From Legionella rowbothamii (lineage in GTDB: Bacteria; Pseudomonadota; Gammaproteobacteria; Legionellales; Legionellaceae), in contig NZ_CAAAIM010000001.1 in assembly GCF_900639985.1 (NCBI RefSeq), forward strand, positions 310,001 to 374,000: a stretch of DNA of 64,000 nt. The letters run 5' to 3'. The notes beneath the pieces were generated by a model. The model was not told where the DNA came from. It saw only the letters and a program-made list of their open reading frames with translations, and searched no databases. The translations under genes and the position numbers were made by a program. The stretch's first letter is position 1. Each line of letters opens with the position of its first letter. This document shows positions 19,428 to 28,795 of this stretch, one piece after another.

Positions 19428-20312
19428 ATGACTTGGATGGCACGACTTATAACAGTGATATTATCCTTAAGCCTAACAACAACAAGTTGGGCCGTTATTA
19501 TTCTTGATAGCACTTATAAAAAGTCAGGTTTTAAAAAAGCCGAAGCACTTGCTTGGTCCCCGCAATTTAGCTCATTAATTTTTCTACAATCAAACGCCAT
19601 GGATGGCTCGGGGTCATGGATAGCTAACTACAATGGGCATGGATATATTTTAACAGCAGGACACATGTTTCCTTCAGGCACTAAAGCAGCAGATTATACT
19701 TATGAAACCCTTGATGGTAGGGATTATCATGGTGAAGCCGTTTTTTTACACCCATTATGGAATGCTAATGCCAATGATCGGACAGGCTATGATTTTGCCA
19801 TTGTGCGTTTAAAAGAAGAGGTGACTACAGGAGGTATGCAACCAGCGCTTTATAAAGGTAGTGAAGAACGGGGCAAAGTGCTAACGATGATAGGCTATGG
19901 CTGGCGTGGTACTGGCACCAAGGGGCAAGATACCTCCATTGAGACTGGAGATCAGCCCGCAGCTGCGCAAGGATTGATTGAATCCGTAGTGAATGCTCAA
20001 GTCCCAACCCCAAAAACAGGTGATGCGGGCAACTATTTAGGACTCTGGCTACCTAAAGAAGATGGCTCAATACCCAATCCCCTGACTAATCAAGGTATAA
20101 CCATGCCAATCTCACCGCTTGTTGGCATTCTTGGCTCAGGAGACAGCGGTGGCCCCGCATGGATTTACATTAAAAACGGTTGGGTTATTGCTGGAATTAA
20201 TTCCGATGGTAATGGAAATGCTGCTTATGGCGACATTTCATGGTTTCCAAGAGTTAGTGCTGTACAAGACTGGATTAGGCTGGTTGTACCAAACGTACGA
20301 TTTATAGAGTAA
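19428..20312 (+). CDS. Secreted trypsin-like serine protease
   Basis: A 294-residue S1-family protease with a signal peptide (MARLITVILSLSLTTTSWA, cleaved near residue 22). The triad is complete: TAGH gives His79, GYDFAIVRL gives Asp122, and GSGDSGGPAW gives Ser240. It should act in the periplasm or outside the cell, probably exported by Sec and then type II secretion. No other domain is present, and the length is ordinary for a single-domain S1 enzyme. GGAG is 7 nt before the ATG. It is transcribed away from the DTGS-motif protein. Confidence 0.88.
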   Translation: MTWMARLITVILSLSLTTTSWAVIILDSTYKKSGFKKAEALAWSPQFSSLIFLQSNAMDGSGSWIANYNGHGYILTAGHMFPSGTKAADYTYETLDGRDYHGEAVFLHPLWNANANDRTGYDFAIVRLKEEVTTGGMQPALYKGSEERGKVLTMIGYGWRGTGTKGQDTSIETGDQPAAAQGLIESVVNAQVPTPKTGDAGNYLGLWLPKEDGSIPNPLTNQGITMPISPLVGILGSGDSGGPAWIYIKNGWVIAGINSDGNGNAAYGDISWFPRVSAVQDWIRLVVPNVRFIE

Positions 20313-20427
20313 ACACAGCCTCTCTTGGTTAATAAAAAGCCATGTTAGTTGAATTATGCTATACTTATAAGGAAGCTAGAATGAGTTAAGAATCAATTTC
20401 TTAGCTTATTTTATAGGAGAGTTTGAA

Positions 20428-20799
20428 ATGGACAAATCACGTTTCTTGGCCAAGGCTATAGGTGCCTATCTTCTTATCGTCAGTCTATCTATGTTTATCA
20501 ACATGCATTCTTTTGTAAATTTGGTTAACGAGATGACAAGGAACGAACCACTCGTTTTTGTTACTGGTTTTTTCACATTAATTATCGGTATTTTACTCGT
20601 ATTAAGTCATAACGTTTGGGAGTGGGATTGGCGAGTAATTATTACACTTATCGCATGGCTGACCTTACTTAAAGGGGCTAGTATAATTTTTCACCCAGCG
20701 ATGTTGTATACCTATACAGCAACAATCAATTACATTGCTGCGACAATTGATGTAATTCTAGGCATTGTTCTGTGTTATTTTGGATTTAAACATTCGTAA
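20428..20799 (+). CDS. Small inner-membrane protein
   Basis: A 123-residue protein with four hydrophobic helices (about 8-28, 43-60, 68-84 and 96-118) and a short charged N-terminus. GGAG is 8 nt before the ATG. The pattern resembles small DUF-type integral membrane proteins with no assigned reaction; I cannot name a function. It follows the trypsin-like gene by 115 bp and probably has its own promoter. Confidence 0.7.
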   Translation: MDKSRFLAKAIGAYLLIVSLSMFINMHSFVNLVNEMTRNEPLVFVTGFFTLIIGILLVLSHNVWEWDWRVIITLIAWLTLLKGASIIFHPAMLYTYTATINYIAATIDVILGIVLCYFGFKHS

Positions 20800-20992
20800 A
20801 AGATGACCTGGTGAAACTTCCTGGGGTCCGAGCTACGACCCCCCTGGATTGATTCGTCCCTACGTTTCTCGCAATGAAGAGCTCTAATAAAAAGATTAAA
20901 CACTAATTTTAAAATTTAAACTCCGCCGAAGCAACCCAGGGCTCAGTGCTCTGAACTCGAAGATTATTAATCCATCAAAACAAAAAAAGCAC

Positions 20993-21445
20993 TTACCGCG
21001 AATAAAAAGACCCCATGGTATTAATTAAATTAATCCTATCCTCTATAGGTAATACGCACATCCAAGGCATAAAATTATTACTCGTATCAATAAAGGACAC
21101 CTCTCGACTTCCAGCATATTGCTGAACCCTTGTCATAAGTAACGAACCAATACCTTGAAATCTTTTAGTGGGGCATACATATAAATGATTCAAAAATACT
21201 TCGTCTTCGTAATCGCTAAATAGAGCAAAACCTATAATTTCCTTTTTCGACAAAGCAATTACCGAAAACTTAAACGAGTACTCACCATCCAAACTCAATA
21301 CATATTGAGCAAGCTCCGCTTGATTAATACGAATACCACTTCGTTGCACAACCTCCCATACATCGCCCAGCAATTGTTCAGTTAAATAATGAACGGTTGG
21401 TTTGGGGCCATAAAGCATCGAATCATCGAAAAATTTACACATCAT
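20993..21445 (-). CDS. GNAT-family N-acetyltransferase
   Basis: A protein of about 150 residues with the Gcn5-related acetyltransferase fold. Beta strands read FKFSVIALSKKEIIGFALF, followed by FLNHLYVCP and the acetyl-CoA pyrophosphate loop RFQGIGSLLM. The C-terminal FIDTSNNFMPWM replaces the usual N...A/Y segment. The substrate is unknown. A TTG nine codons upstream is possible, but GGA lies 9 nt before the ATG at 21443-21445, so I prefer that start. It is transcribed divergently from the phosphatase gene. Confidence 0.75.
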   Translation of the reverse strand: MMCKFFDDSMLYGPKPTVHYLTEQLLGDVWEVVQRSGIRINQAELAQYVLSLDGEYSFKFSVIALSKKEIIGFALFSDYEDEVFLNHLYVCPTKRFQGIGSLLMTRVQQYAGSREVSFIDTSNNFMPWMCVLPIEDRINLINTMGSFYSR

Positions 21446-21606
21446 ACTGATTATTCCAATTGAGTTGCACAAAGGGTGTACATCCCCTCAGTGCTAAGAC
21501 GAACAGAATGAACCAATAATAACAAATATGTTCTCTTTTTAATATTTCGTTAACTTTTTGAGGTCTATAATTACACATACTGGTCACGTTTATCCCTGTG
21601 TGAATT

Positions 21607-24600
21607 ATGCCTATACTAGCAGAGCAAGTACTCCATAAAGCGCAATCTGAATTTAAGAAAACGGAAACAGCTAATAATCATTCCAATCTTAAAACAACTC
21701 AATTAAAAGCAGATAGTAACGGCACGCTAAAAAGTCCATTTAAAAAGCTCATTGACGACTTACAATTAGCCAAATACCCCCATCCTCCATTTACCTGCCA
21801 ACAACAAACTATTGAAGTTGATGGTAAAGCCATTCCAGTTACTTACATCAAAGCGGATGGACAAATAAATTTATCCAGGGAACAACTACATCAGGTGAGT
21901 GTCAATTCACTTTTGTTAAGAAAAGTAGCCTTGGCCGCAACATTAGAAGCCTATGCAACCCAGCATGTAACAGGGAAAAACCAATTAAAAACAATACGTG
22001 TTCAAATAGAACAACTGGTAAACGAGTCGATTCAAGAAGCCATCAAACAAGCAGAAAATCCTGGACAGAAAGTGAATACTTATGATGAAACGAATGAGTT
22101 CATCAATAAACTAGGTACCATTTTAAATAATAACGCCCCAATTAAAAATCATAATGAAGCCGTTAGAATCATTAAAGGATATGAGCGTTATGTCCTTTCA
22201 GAGATGAATGCAGGAAGAGTGATTATTAATGAAAGCACCGTGACTACAAATAAAGGTAAGAAAAACCTTATCCAAATGGATATTCCTTTGGATGCCAAAT
22301 TAACTGAAGCACAGAAGAAAGAATATCTCCGAGTGTTAGACTCTAAAAAACCTGAATGGTTTCAAAAACTAAATCCAGAAGAGCAACATTGGTATCAGGA
22401 GCGAGTGAAGAGGGCGACTAAATCAACAGATGGATGGACAACGTTTGCGCAAGAAATCTATGGCACATCTGCGATGCAACAAGCGCTTGAGCTGAAAAAT
22501 GCCCGCAAAAACTACTTTTTTATTGATGGAACATTACAGAGTGAGAGCACCAAAAATGCGACCCTCAATCCAATTGAAGTACCTAAAAAAGAACGCCAAC
22601 AACTAACCATTCAAAATGCAGAACAATTAATAGAAAACCAGATACAAGGTGCTGAAGAGCGGTTCCGAGCCCATTGGGGGTTAAGTTCAGATGCAAAATT
22701 ACCCGGCAGAATCATGATCGCCAGTCAAAGCTTATTAAGTCCATTACTAGGCATCGCAGATGACAAGATGATTAATGCGCAAAGAGATGCCGTGGAACTT
22801 TTAGCTAAAGATCCTCGATATAAAGATAAATTTCAAATCGTCTTTGGTAATGATGCCGTAAATATTTTCCGTAAGGCTCAGACTATTGATTGGAAATATA
22901 CAAATGAGGTAATGGATTACTCAAGAACGCTGATGACAAATCTTCAACAAGCGGGCGTTGATAGCAATCACCCTCAAATGAAGATAATGACAGCAGCCTT
23001 AGCCGAATTAGAAGCATTAAAAAAAGCTCCCGATTTAGGCGACCGCAATAAAGCAGCCTTTAAAACAGCGCTTACCTCGATCCTTATTGAAGCAGCAGGG
23101 GGTAAAGTCTGTACCAATTGTAAAAGTGGTAAAGACCGCACCGGTCTTGAGGAGCTTTATCATAATGCCATGTTAACTTACTATAGTTTATATAATGAGC
23201 TGCCAAGCTATGATGATGGTCCTGGAAAAAGAGAACAATTCGTTGAGATTTTTGCTCATTTATTCAATACGTTAAAGATCCATGAATCCGCTTCAGGCAA
23301 CACTATTGGTGCGTTTGGTATTAAAGACAGTGCAAAAATGCTTTGTTCTGATATTGCTAAAGCATTAGGTGCTAACTACACCATGAGTAATAGTAGGGCC
23401 AATATAAATAAAACCGAAGAAGCCTTCGTTAAAAAGATTCTCAAAAAATTTGACCACAATAAAGCAGTTGTTGAAGCAGATGTATTTACCGACTTTTCCC
23501 TGGAAAAACTGCAGCATCGCAAACATGAACTAGAACAAAAATCAGGAAAAAAAGAGAAAATTGCATTATTGGATCAATTAATCTCGGACATAAAAAATGG
23601 CAAAGAGTTAATTCCTGCTTTAAATGAGTTTTTAACTGATGAAAAAAATAAACGCATTTTTTCATCAAAAACAGGGCTTGGACAAGATCAAACCATTAAA
23701 CTGATTAAAAAAATCATTCACGAATATGAAGACAACAATAAATTAATTGAGGAAAAAAAACAATATCAAAAAAAAGAAAACGCATCCACGATAGATGCTA
23801 AACAACCCCCAGCAATTGATACAAAACAACAAATACCTGAGCCCCAGCGTGAAATGCCTGTGCGCAGTGGCGCTCACCGTGTTCAAAAGCTAGCCCAAGC
23901 TCAAAACCAAGAACGACTCGATTTAGAAAAAGGCCAACTTACCCAACTCCAAACGGAGTTAACTAAGTTGAAAAAAGAGATGGAAACAAATAAGCACCAA
24001 CTAGCCGAAACAAAGGAAAAGCTAAGCATTCAACGAAATGAATTAGCGCTCGCCTCTACGGCACTAATTAAAGAGAAAGAAACTGCAAATCAGATGGATA
24101 TAAAATTAACTCAAGAAATTGAGCTATTGGATCATCTTCATACGGCAGTTCAAGTTCAAAAAAATGAGCTACTCCAATTAGAAAGCGATTTAGAGCACAT
24201 TTCCTCAATGTCGGAACAACTAGACTCTCAAAAAGCTAATCTTGAACAATTTGTAACAGAACACCAACAAGAAAGTAATAAACTTGAACGCCTGACCCAA
24301 CTACAACAAGAAAAGCTCACTCTTGACGGGTTAACAAAAGAATACCATAAAGAAACAGCAGCATTTAAGCAAGATGAATTTTCACTCAAAAATCAACAAG
24401 ATAAAAAGCAGTTAGTAGAGGCTAAAAAATCCGAAATGACCGAGGAGCTCAATAAAATACAACAAGAAACCGCAAAAGAAGAAAAGAATAAATCATTGAT
24501 AACGAGATTCTTTAATGCCATTACTTCATTTTTCAAATCTATTTTTGGCTCAGCTTCGAATAAGGGAGAAAATAGCCTTGCTACGCAAAAAGCAAAAGAA

Positions 24601-25314
24601 ATTGAACAATTACAAGCTGAAATTGGTCAATTAGATAACAGCATTGAACAACAAGAAAAAATCATTCAAAATCAAAAAGTTAACGTGGATGGTTTAGAAA
24701 AACGTATCAAAGAGCAAAGTAGCAGGGTACAGTCAATCCAAGACAGTGTAGATGTTAATGATGATCTAAATAAAGAAATTGAAAAACAAACTAAAAAGGT
24801 TGATAGATTAGCAACCGAAATCATCCATTCCGAACAAGATATAGAGCAACTAAAAAAGGCAGAAACAGATAGCCACATTAAAGTTCGAGAGCTTACAGGA
24901 AATATTAGTCGCCAAAAAGAAATTATCAGTAATACTCATGTAATGATTGCAGAGAAAGAACAAGTTATTAGAGAACAACAAGGGGATTTAAACTCGCGAT
25001 TAAGTTCAATAAGAGAAATGGAACACCAAATTGCTGAGAAAGAACAATCAATAGAAAAAAACAGATTGTCGCTGCATGAGTGTGAAGATGCTATTCACGA
25101 AAATGGCACGGAACAACGCCAGCTGCAAATTAAAATCATAAAGCAAGAAAAGAAAATACAACAAGATGAAAAGCAAAGCCAAGTTCACACAAGCAAAAAT
25201 GCTCCACATACTCATATTGAACGTTCTATGGCTCTCAAGCAACAACTCCAAGAATCAAAAATGGTAGAAAATGATGAATTACGAATAAATCAAATTCAGA
25301 TTACTGTGAAGTGA
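21607..25314 (+). CDS. CX5R phosphoinositide phosphatase with long coiled coil
   Basis: A 1,235-residue protein. The catalytic loop VCTNCKSGKDRTGLEE supplies Cys505 and Arg511 of a CX5R phosphatase. The CKSGKDRTG form is characteristic of bacterial SopB/IpgD/SidP/SidF-type phosphoinositide phosphatases delivered into host cells. From about residue 750 to the C-terminus it is almost unbroken heptad-like coiled coil rich in Gln, Glu and Lys, with one short hydrophobic stretch near 960-985 (LITRFFNAITSFFKSIFGSA) that could form an amphipathic membrane helix. Likely role: remodelling of the host vacuole membrane lipid, with the coiled coil tethering it. No strong Shine-Dalgarno precedes the ATG. 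Substrate position on the inositol ring is not deducible. Confidence 0.8.
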   Translation: MPILAEQVLHKAQSEFKKTETANNHSNLKTTQLKADSNGTLKSPFKKLIDDLQLAKYPHPPFTCQQQTIEVDGKAIPVTYIKADGQINLSREQLHQVSVNSLLLRKVALAATLEAYATQHVTGKNQLKTIRVQIEQLVNESIQEAIKQAENPGQKVNTYDETNEFINKLGTILNNNAPIKNHNEAVRIIKGYERYVLSEMNAGRVIINESTVTTNKGKKNLIQMDIPLDAKLTEAQKKEYLRVLDSKKPEWFQKLNPEEQHWYQERVKRATKSTDGWTTFAQEIYGTSAMQQALELKNARKNYFFIDGTLQSESTKNATLNPIEVPKKERQQLTIQNAEQLIENQIQGAEERFRAHWGLSSDAKLPGRIMIASQSLLSPLLGIADDKMINAQRDAVELLAKDPRYKDKFQIVFGNDAVNIFRKAQTIDWKYTNEVMDYSRTLMTNLQQAGVDSNHPQMKIMTAALAELEALKKAPDLGDRNKAAFKTALTSILIEAAGGKVCTNCKSGKDRTGLEELYHNAMLTYYSLYNELPSYDDGPGKREQFVEIFAHLFNTLKIHESASGNTIGAFGIKDSAKMLCSDIAKALGANYTMSNSRANINKTEEAFVKKILKKFDHNKAVVEADVFTDFSLEKLQHRKHELEQKSGKKEKIALLDQLISDIKNGKELIPALNEFLTDEKNKRIFSSKTGLGQDQTIKLIKKIIHEYEDNNKLIEEKKQYQKKENASTIDAKQPPAIDTKQQIPEPQREMPVRSGAHRVQKLAQAQNQERLDLEKGQLTQLQTELTKLKKEMETNKHQLAETKEKLSIQRNELALASTALIKEKETANQMDIKLTQEIELLDHLHTAVQVQKNELLQLESDLEHISSMSEQLDSQKANLEQFVTEHQQESNKLERLTQLQQEKLTLDGLTKEYHKETAAFKQDEFSLKNQQDKKQLVEAKKSEMTEELNKIQQETAKEEKNKSLITRFFNAITSFFKSIFGSASNKGENSLATQKAKEIEQLQAEIGQLDNSIEQQEKIIQNQKVNVDGLEKRIKEQSSRVQSIQDSVDVNDDLNKEIEKQTKKVDRLATEIIHSEQDIEQLKKAETDSHIKVRELTGNISRQKEIISNTHVMIAEKEQVIREQQGDLNSRLSSIREMEHQIAEKEQSIEKNRLSLHECEDAIHENGTEQRQLQIKIIKQEKKIQQDEKQSQVHTSKNAPHTHIERSMALKQQLQESKMVENDELRINQIQITVK

Positions 25315-25335
25315 AGGCTCGCAAGATCAAATAAT

Positions 25336-25525
25336 TCACACCCCCTTGGGCAACCAATGCTTTCTAAAAGTACTGACCTCAGTTCGAGGTCTTGTATTTT
25401 CGTTGAAAATTGATGGTGAATACCGGTCCCATTCTTGATTTAAGGATATTGCATAGAATCGAGCATCTTTTTCAGAAGTAAATAATCTCACTGCATTTTT
25501 TTAGAATTGGAAAATACTTCTTCAT
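25336..25525 (-). pseudogene. Small frameshifted gene
   Basis: From ATG 25523-25525 the minus strand reads MKKYFPILKK. A run of seven As (complement of 25496-25502) then separates it from NAVRLFTSEKDARFYAISLN, which runs in the adjacent frame to a TGA at 25336-25338. The two parts together would give about 63 residues. The break is at a homopolymer, so it may be a real indel, slippage or a sequencing error. Family unknown. Confidence 0.4.
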
Positions 25526-25579
25526 GACTTATTTTTCTTCTATGGCCATTGTTCTGTTATTAGGTATTGTCAACTAAAC

Positions 25580-26041
25580 TTATGGACCTGACCGCCTCAG
25601 TATACAAGAAAAAATCGGGGATTGAGTATTGTTTGCCTGACAAGTAAATAAAACACCAATAGGTTCTCCGGTTTTTTCAGAATTTATTATGCGAAATTGA
25701 ATTTGCCCTCCAGCAGTAGCGCAGATATTTTCAATACTACGATAAACATGGTTGCTATCTTTCGGTTGACTGGCTTTAGTAAACGCTTCTTGACAAGGAG
25801 CGGGTTGGTTATCCATTAGCGTTAGTAAGACATTTGTTGGTTTAACTGACTGCTCATTGGGCGCTAGCTCATTTTGAGTTTGTAAGGCACTTGTTGATTT
25901 AACCGGCTCCTTATTCACTTTCTTTTCCTTTTTCAGATATAAAAAAAGAACATCGAGGAATATAGACCATAATAAAAAAATACATACAGACGTAAGAATT
26001 GACTTTTTATAATACTTTCTTATTTTTATACCTAGATACAT
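25580..26041 (-). CDS. Membrane-anchored hypothetical protein
   Basis: A 153-residue protein with one N-terminal membrane helix (about residues 15-36, SILTSVCIFLLWSIFLDVLF) after a basic start, a charged linker rich in Lys/Pro/Thr, and a C-terminal domain with four Cys (about 78-150) that should be periplasmic. AGGA is 9 nt before the ATG. The downstream end shows no clear terminator. I do not recognise the family. Confidence 0.6.
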   Translation of the reverse strand: MYLGIKIRKYYKKSILTSVCIFLLWSIFLDVLFLYLKKEKKVNKEPVKSTSALQTQNELAPNEQSVKPTNVLLTLMDNQPAPCQEAFTKASQPKDSNHVYRSIENICATAGGQIQFRIINSEKTGEPIGVLFTCQANNTQSPIFSCILRRSGP

Positions 26042-26218
26042 AGTATTTATTCCTGATTATGTGGAAACTCTGCAATTCTTCACCACCTGCAGGGATCGTG
26101 TCCCTCAGAAAAACCTAATTTAATTGGGGCCTACTTAGATTTAATCCTCTAGTTCTTGGTATTTGTAATGAGAGTGAATTTCATAATTAGCCATTTATAA
26201 TACTATAGTCTACTCAAC

Positions 26219-27812
26219 TTTAGCCATTTTTGTCTGATGAGCGATCGCTTATCGTTGCTTTCCCCCAATAAAATAACTTTGATTTAATTCCCCAAGATTG
26301 GCAATCCGGATTCTAGGTATACAGATGAACCCTTGTTTTTCCACTTCTGGGACAATCGTATTTTCAAGAATATTTAGAAATGCTTTTCCTAATGCTAATT
26401 TCAGCGCTGTACGGGCTTTGTTTTCTAGCCAATAAAGCTGCAAGTAAACTTTTGTTGCTTTAGGATTATCAAAACCGATGTACGAAAATGATTCTTGAAT
26501 TACACCGGCATGAGCAGTATTCACATCCATATCAGGAACAACTGACAGAGTCTCATGAATCTGCCTAAAGAAATTTTTGAAATCAATCAAATTAGCATTA
26601 ATATTTTTTGAAATGGTGAGCGTTAACTGTGGCATATTCATTCCGATTGCTAAATTAGATTGTCAATGCTAATAAACTCATTATTATGTGTTTCGATGAA
26701 GAAATACATGGAGTATTAGCATTGACGACAGATATTTTAGCAGTTTTAGCAGCATTTTCACCTGAATTTTCACGCCCAACCCTGAAGAACATTCAAATTC
26801 TTTTGATTGGAGCCATTCTTTGTCGTGGACCAAGACGAGTTAGCTGCATACTCAGGGTTATGGGCGTTGCGTCGGTACTAAATTTTTCTAAGTATCATCG
26901 TGTACTAAGCCGCGCAGAGTGGGGTGGTTTAGCATTAGCTAAAATTTTGCTTGGTCTGCTAATCAAACTTCTTCCCAATTCATGGCCTATTCTAATTGCA
27001 GTGGATGAAACGCTTGAGCGACGTCGTGGTAAAAAAATCAAAGCAAAAGGTTTGTATCGAGATGCTGTACGCTCTAGCCAAGCCCATGTAGTAACCAGTT
27101 TTGGATTGAAATGGGAGTCAATGATGCTTATTGTCCCTTTGCCTTGGTGCAAGCGTCCATGGGCTTTGCCGTTTCTAACGGTGCTTGCGCTAAAAAATCA
27201 AATGAAAAAGCAGGGCACCGACATAAAACTTCTATGGACTGGACTCGGCAAATGGTTATCTTAGTAAGTCGATGGTTAAAACGACAATGGATTCTGATAG
27301 GTGACAAAGCTTATGCCTGTATGGATTTAGCCATCGCATGTATCAAACGAAAGGTGACTCTCATCTCTCGCTTGCGTCTGGATGCTCAACTGTACCAGTT
27401 TCCTATTCATGAAAAGAAGAAGTTAGGTCGAAAGCCCATCAAGGGTGCACGTATTCATCTCAAAGAATTTATGAATGACATAAACCAAAAGTGGCAGACA
27501 GATTTAGTGAATTGGTATGGTGGTGAAGCTATTGCACGAACAACTCCTCTCCTGATGGGGCTATTTTCTTTTGTTACGCTTGTGGCATTCAATATGCATC
27601 AAACAACAGCGCTTGTCAGTATGGAAACAGCTTCTTGGTACAACAAAGAAGGAGACCTTACATTCTCCGATATCTTGGCAATCGTTAGACGATCAATTTG
27701 GGCACAAAAGTATTTTTCAAAGTCCGAAAATCAGCTTGACTCGGATAAATGTCCTGATAAAACGATTACCACCTTGATTTATCAGCTCTCGTTAGCCGCT
27801 TAAATGGCTAAA
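26219..27812 (+). mobile_element. Broken DDE transposase and possible element ends
   Basis: The transposase starts at 26686 and reads through LIAVDETLERRRGKK to about 27200. It then continues in the -1 frame from a run of six As (27193-27198 area) to the TAA at 27801-27803 (ending TTLIYQLSLAA). The family appears to be the single-gene DDE group near IS701/IS4. The join DLVNWYGGE-AIARTTPLL also looks like an in-frame loss of the segment that should carry the later catalytic acid, judged from memory of relatives. TTTAGCCATTT at 26219-26229 is exactly complementary to AAATGGCTAAA at 27802-27812, and ATAG/CTAT lies outside both. These may be the element ends, which would enclose the tautomerase gene. 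Almost certainly inactive. Confidence 0.65.
26249..26635 (-). CDS. CHMI/tautomerase-family protein
   Basis: A protein of about 128 residues resembling 5-carboxymethyl-2-hydroxymuconate isomerases (tautomerase superfamily). It begins MPQLTLTISKNI, placing Pro directly after the initiator Met where the catalytic amino-terminal proline of the superfamily lies. The middle LQLYWLENKARTALKLALGK and the final IRIANLGELNQSYF match the usual strand-helix order. GGA lies 6 nt before the ATG at 26633-26635 and directly abuts the ATG two codons earlier, which supports the MP start. It faces away from the adjacent transposase and lies between two copies of an 11-bp inverted repeat, so it may be a passenger. 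Substrate unknown. Confidence 0.6.
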   Translation of the reverse strand: MPQLTLTISKNINANLIDFKNFFRQIHETLSVVPDMDVNTAHAGVIQESFSYIGFDNPKATKVYLQLYWLENKARTALKLALGKAFLNILENTIVPEVEKQGFICIPRIRIANLGELNQSYFIGGKQR

Positions 27813-27914
27813 CTCGAGGTCTATTAGTTTAACTTAATTGTAAAACTCTACGAATACTCGCGGCTACTTGAGCCCAAAACCAGACTGAATACCCGGATTG
27901 ATTGAATATAAGCC

Positions 27915-28070
27915 ATGCTAAGCCGTGAACAAGTAAAAACAATGCTCGTGTTACGTCAGCGCGAAGGCAACTTATTTACTAAATTGCCAACTGAATTAAT
28001 TCGAGAAATCATTGGGTGGAGAAATGGCGATATTGCACAGGCATTGCAGTATGCAGCGTATGCGCGATAA
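27915..28070 (+). CDS. 51-residue F-box-like fragment
   Basis: A short open frame encoding a peptide whose middle, NLFTKLPTELIREIIGW, resembles the start of an F-box (Leu-Pro...Leu...Ile). It is followed by NGDIAQALQYAAYAR, which recurs in Legionella ankyrin/F-box proteins as far as I recall. It then stops, so it is probably the beginning of a truncated longer protein. No strong ribosome-binding site is visible. Confidence 0.4.
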   Translation: MLSREQVKTMLVLRQREGNLFTKLPTELIREIIGWRNGDIAQALQYAAYAR

Positions 28071-28130
28071 GCATAGGTAACTCGATGTACCTTAAAAGAG
28101 AGGCGTTAAAATAATCATCTAACACTATGA

Positions 28131-28162
28131 TTAGGTCTGATTATTTTGATAATCAGACCTAA
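28131..28162. repeat. Perfect 13-bp hairpin
   Basis: TTAGGTCTGATTA and TAATCAGACCTAA are exact complements around a 6-nt loop TTTTGA. There is no T run on either strand, so it is not a standard intrinsic terminator. It lies between the F-box-like fragment and the acetyltransferase pseudogene. Confidence 0.6.
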
Positions 28163-28319
28163 AAATTTATGGGAAGGGGCGAATTCAACTAGCTAATGCA
28201 ACAGCTTATTCTTGCTTAATTATCCTAAAAACATCAAGGTTTGATAACATCCTTTTCCAAAGCATACATAGATCACTTCATCGCAAGGTTTTTAGATAAT
28301 CAATCTATCCTGAAGTTTT

Positions 28320-28620
28320 TTAAATTGCCTCTTCAATAAACCCCACACGTTTAGCAATATTGATACTCTTAATATTTTCTTTCTGCGCACAGACGGCTGA
28401 AAAATGTTCGAAAGCAAATCGTGCGATAGCTGCAATTGCTTCTGTAATAAATCCATTGCCTGTAAATTCGGTATTAATCCAATATCCCGTTTCAAACATT
28501 GGAACTTCAAAATTACTTTTTTCATTAGCCAGAAACAGAAATAATTTTCCCTGTAGATTTTAACTCGATAATCATTGGAAGTTCTTTAGGTGAGGCTCTT
28601 TCCCAGATTGTATGCCACAC
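28320..28620 (-). pseudogene. Decayed RimJ/RimL-type acetyltransferase
   Basis: The minus-strand frame to the TAA at 28320-28322 reads ETGYWINTEFTGNGFITEAI, then a helix, then NIKSINIAKRVGFIEEAI. This is the C-terminal half of a RimJ/RimL-type GNAT enzyme, ending early. The preceding strand ELPMIIELKSTGKI lies in a different frame, separated at about 28530. No intact start is found. The product would lack the N-terminal fold. Confidence 0.6.
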
Positions 28621-28795
28621 CTAATCAAGTCCTCTTAGGAACAGTTCCGTTAAAGATGAATTAGGCCTAGCGCTCCACACCTCAAATTACTCAAGAAATT
28701 GGCCACTTTATTCTAAATTAATTCTTAAATATTGTCCAAAAATGGGCTCTACGTACACACTAGGCACTTAGCTAGGTGTCCATACCCCATGGGGG

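Noticed and set aside
26686-27803. Programmed -1 frameshift producing active transposase
   Set aside because: The A-rich join could slip, but the product also appears to lack an internal catalytic segment, so decay is the simpler reading.
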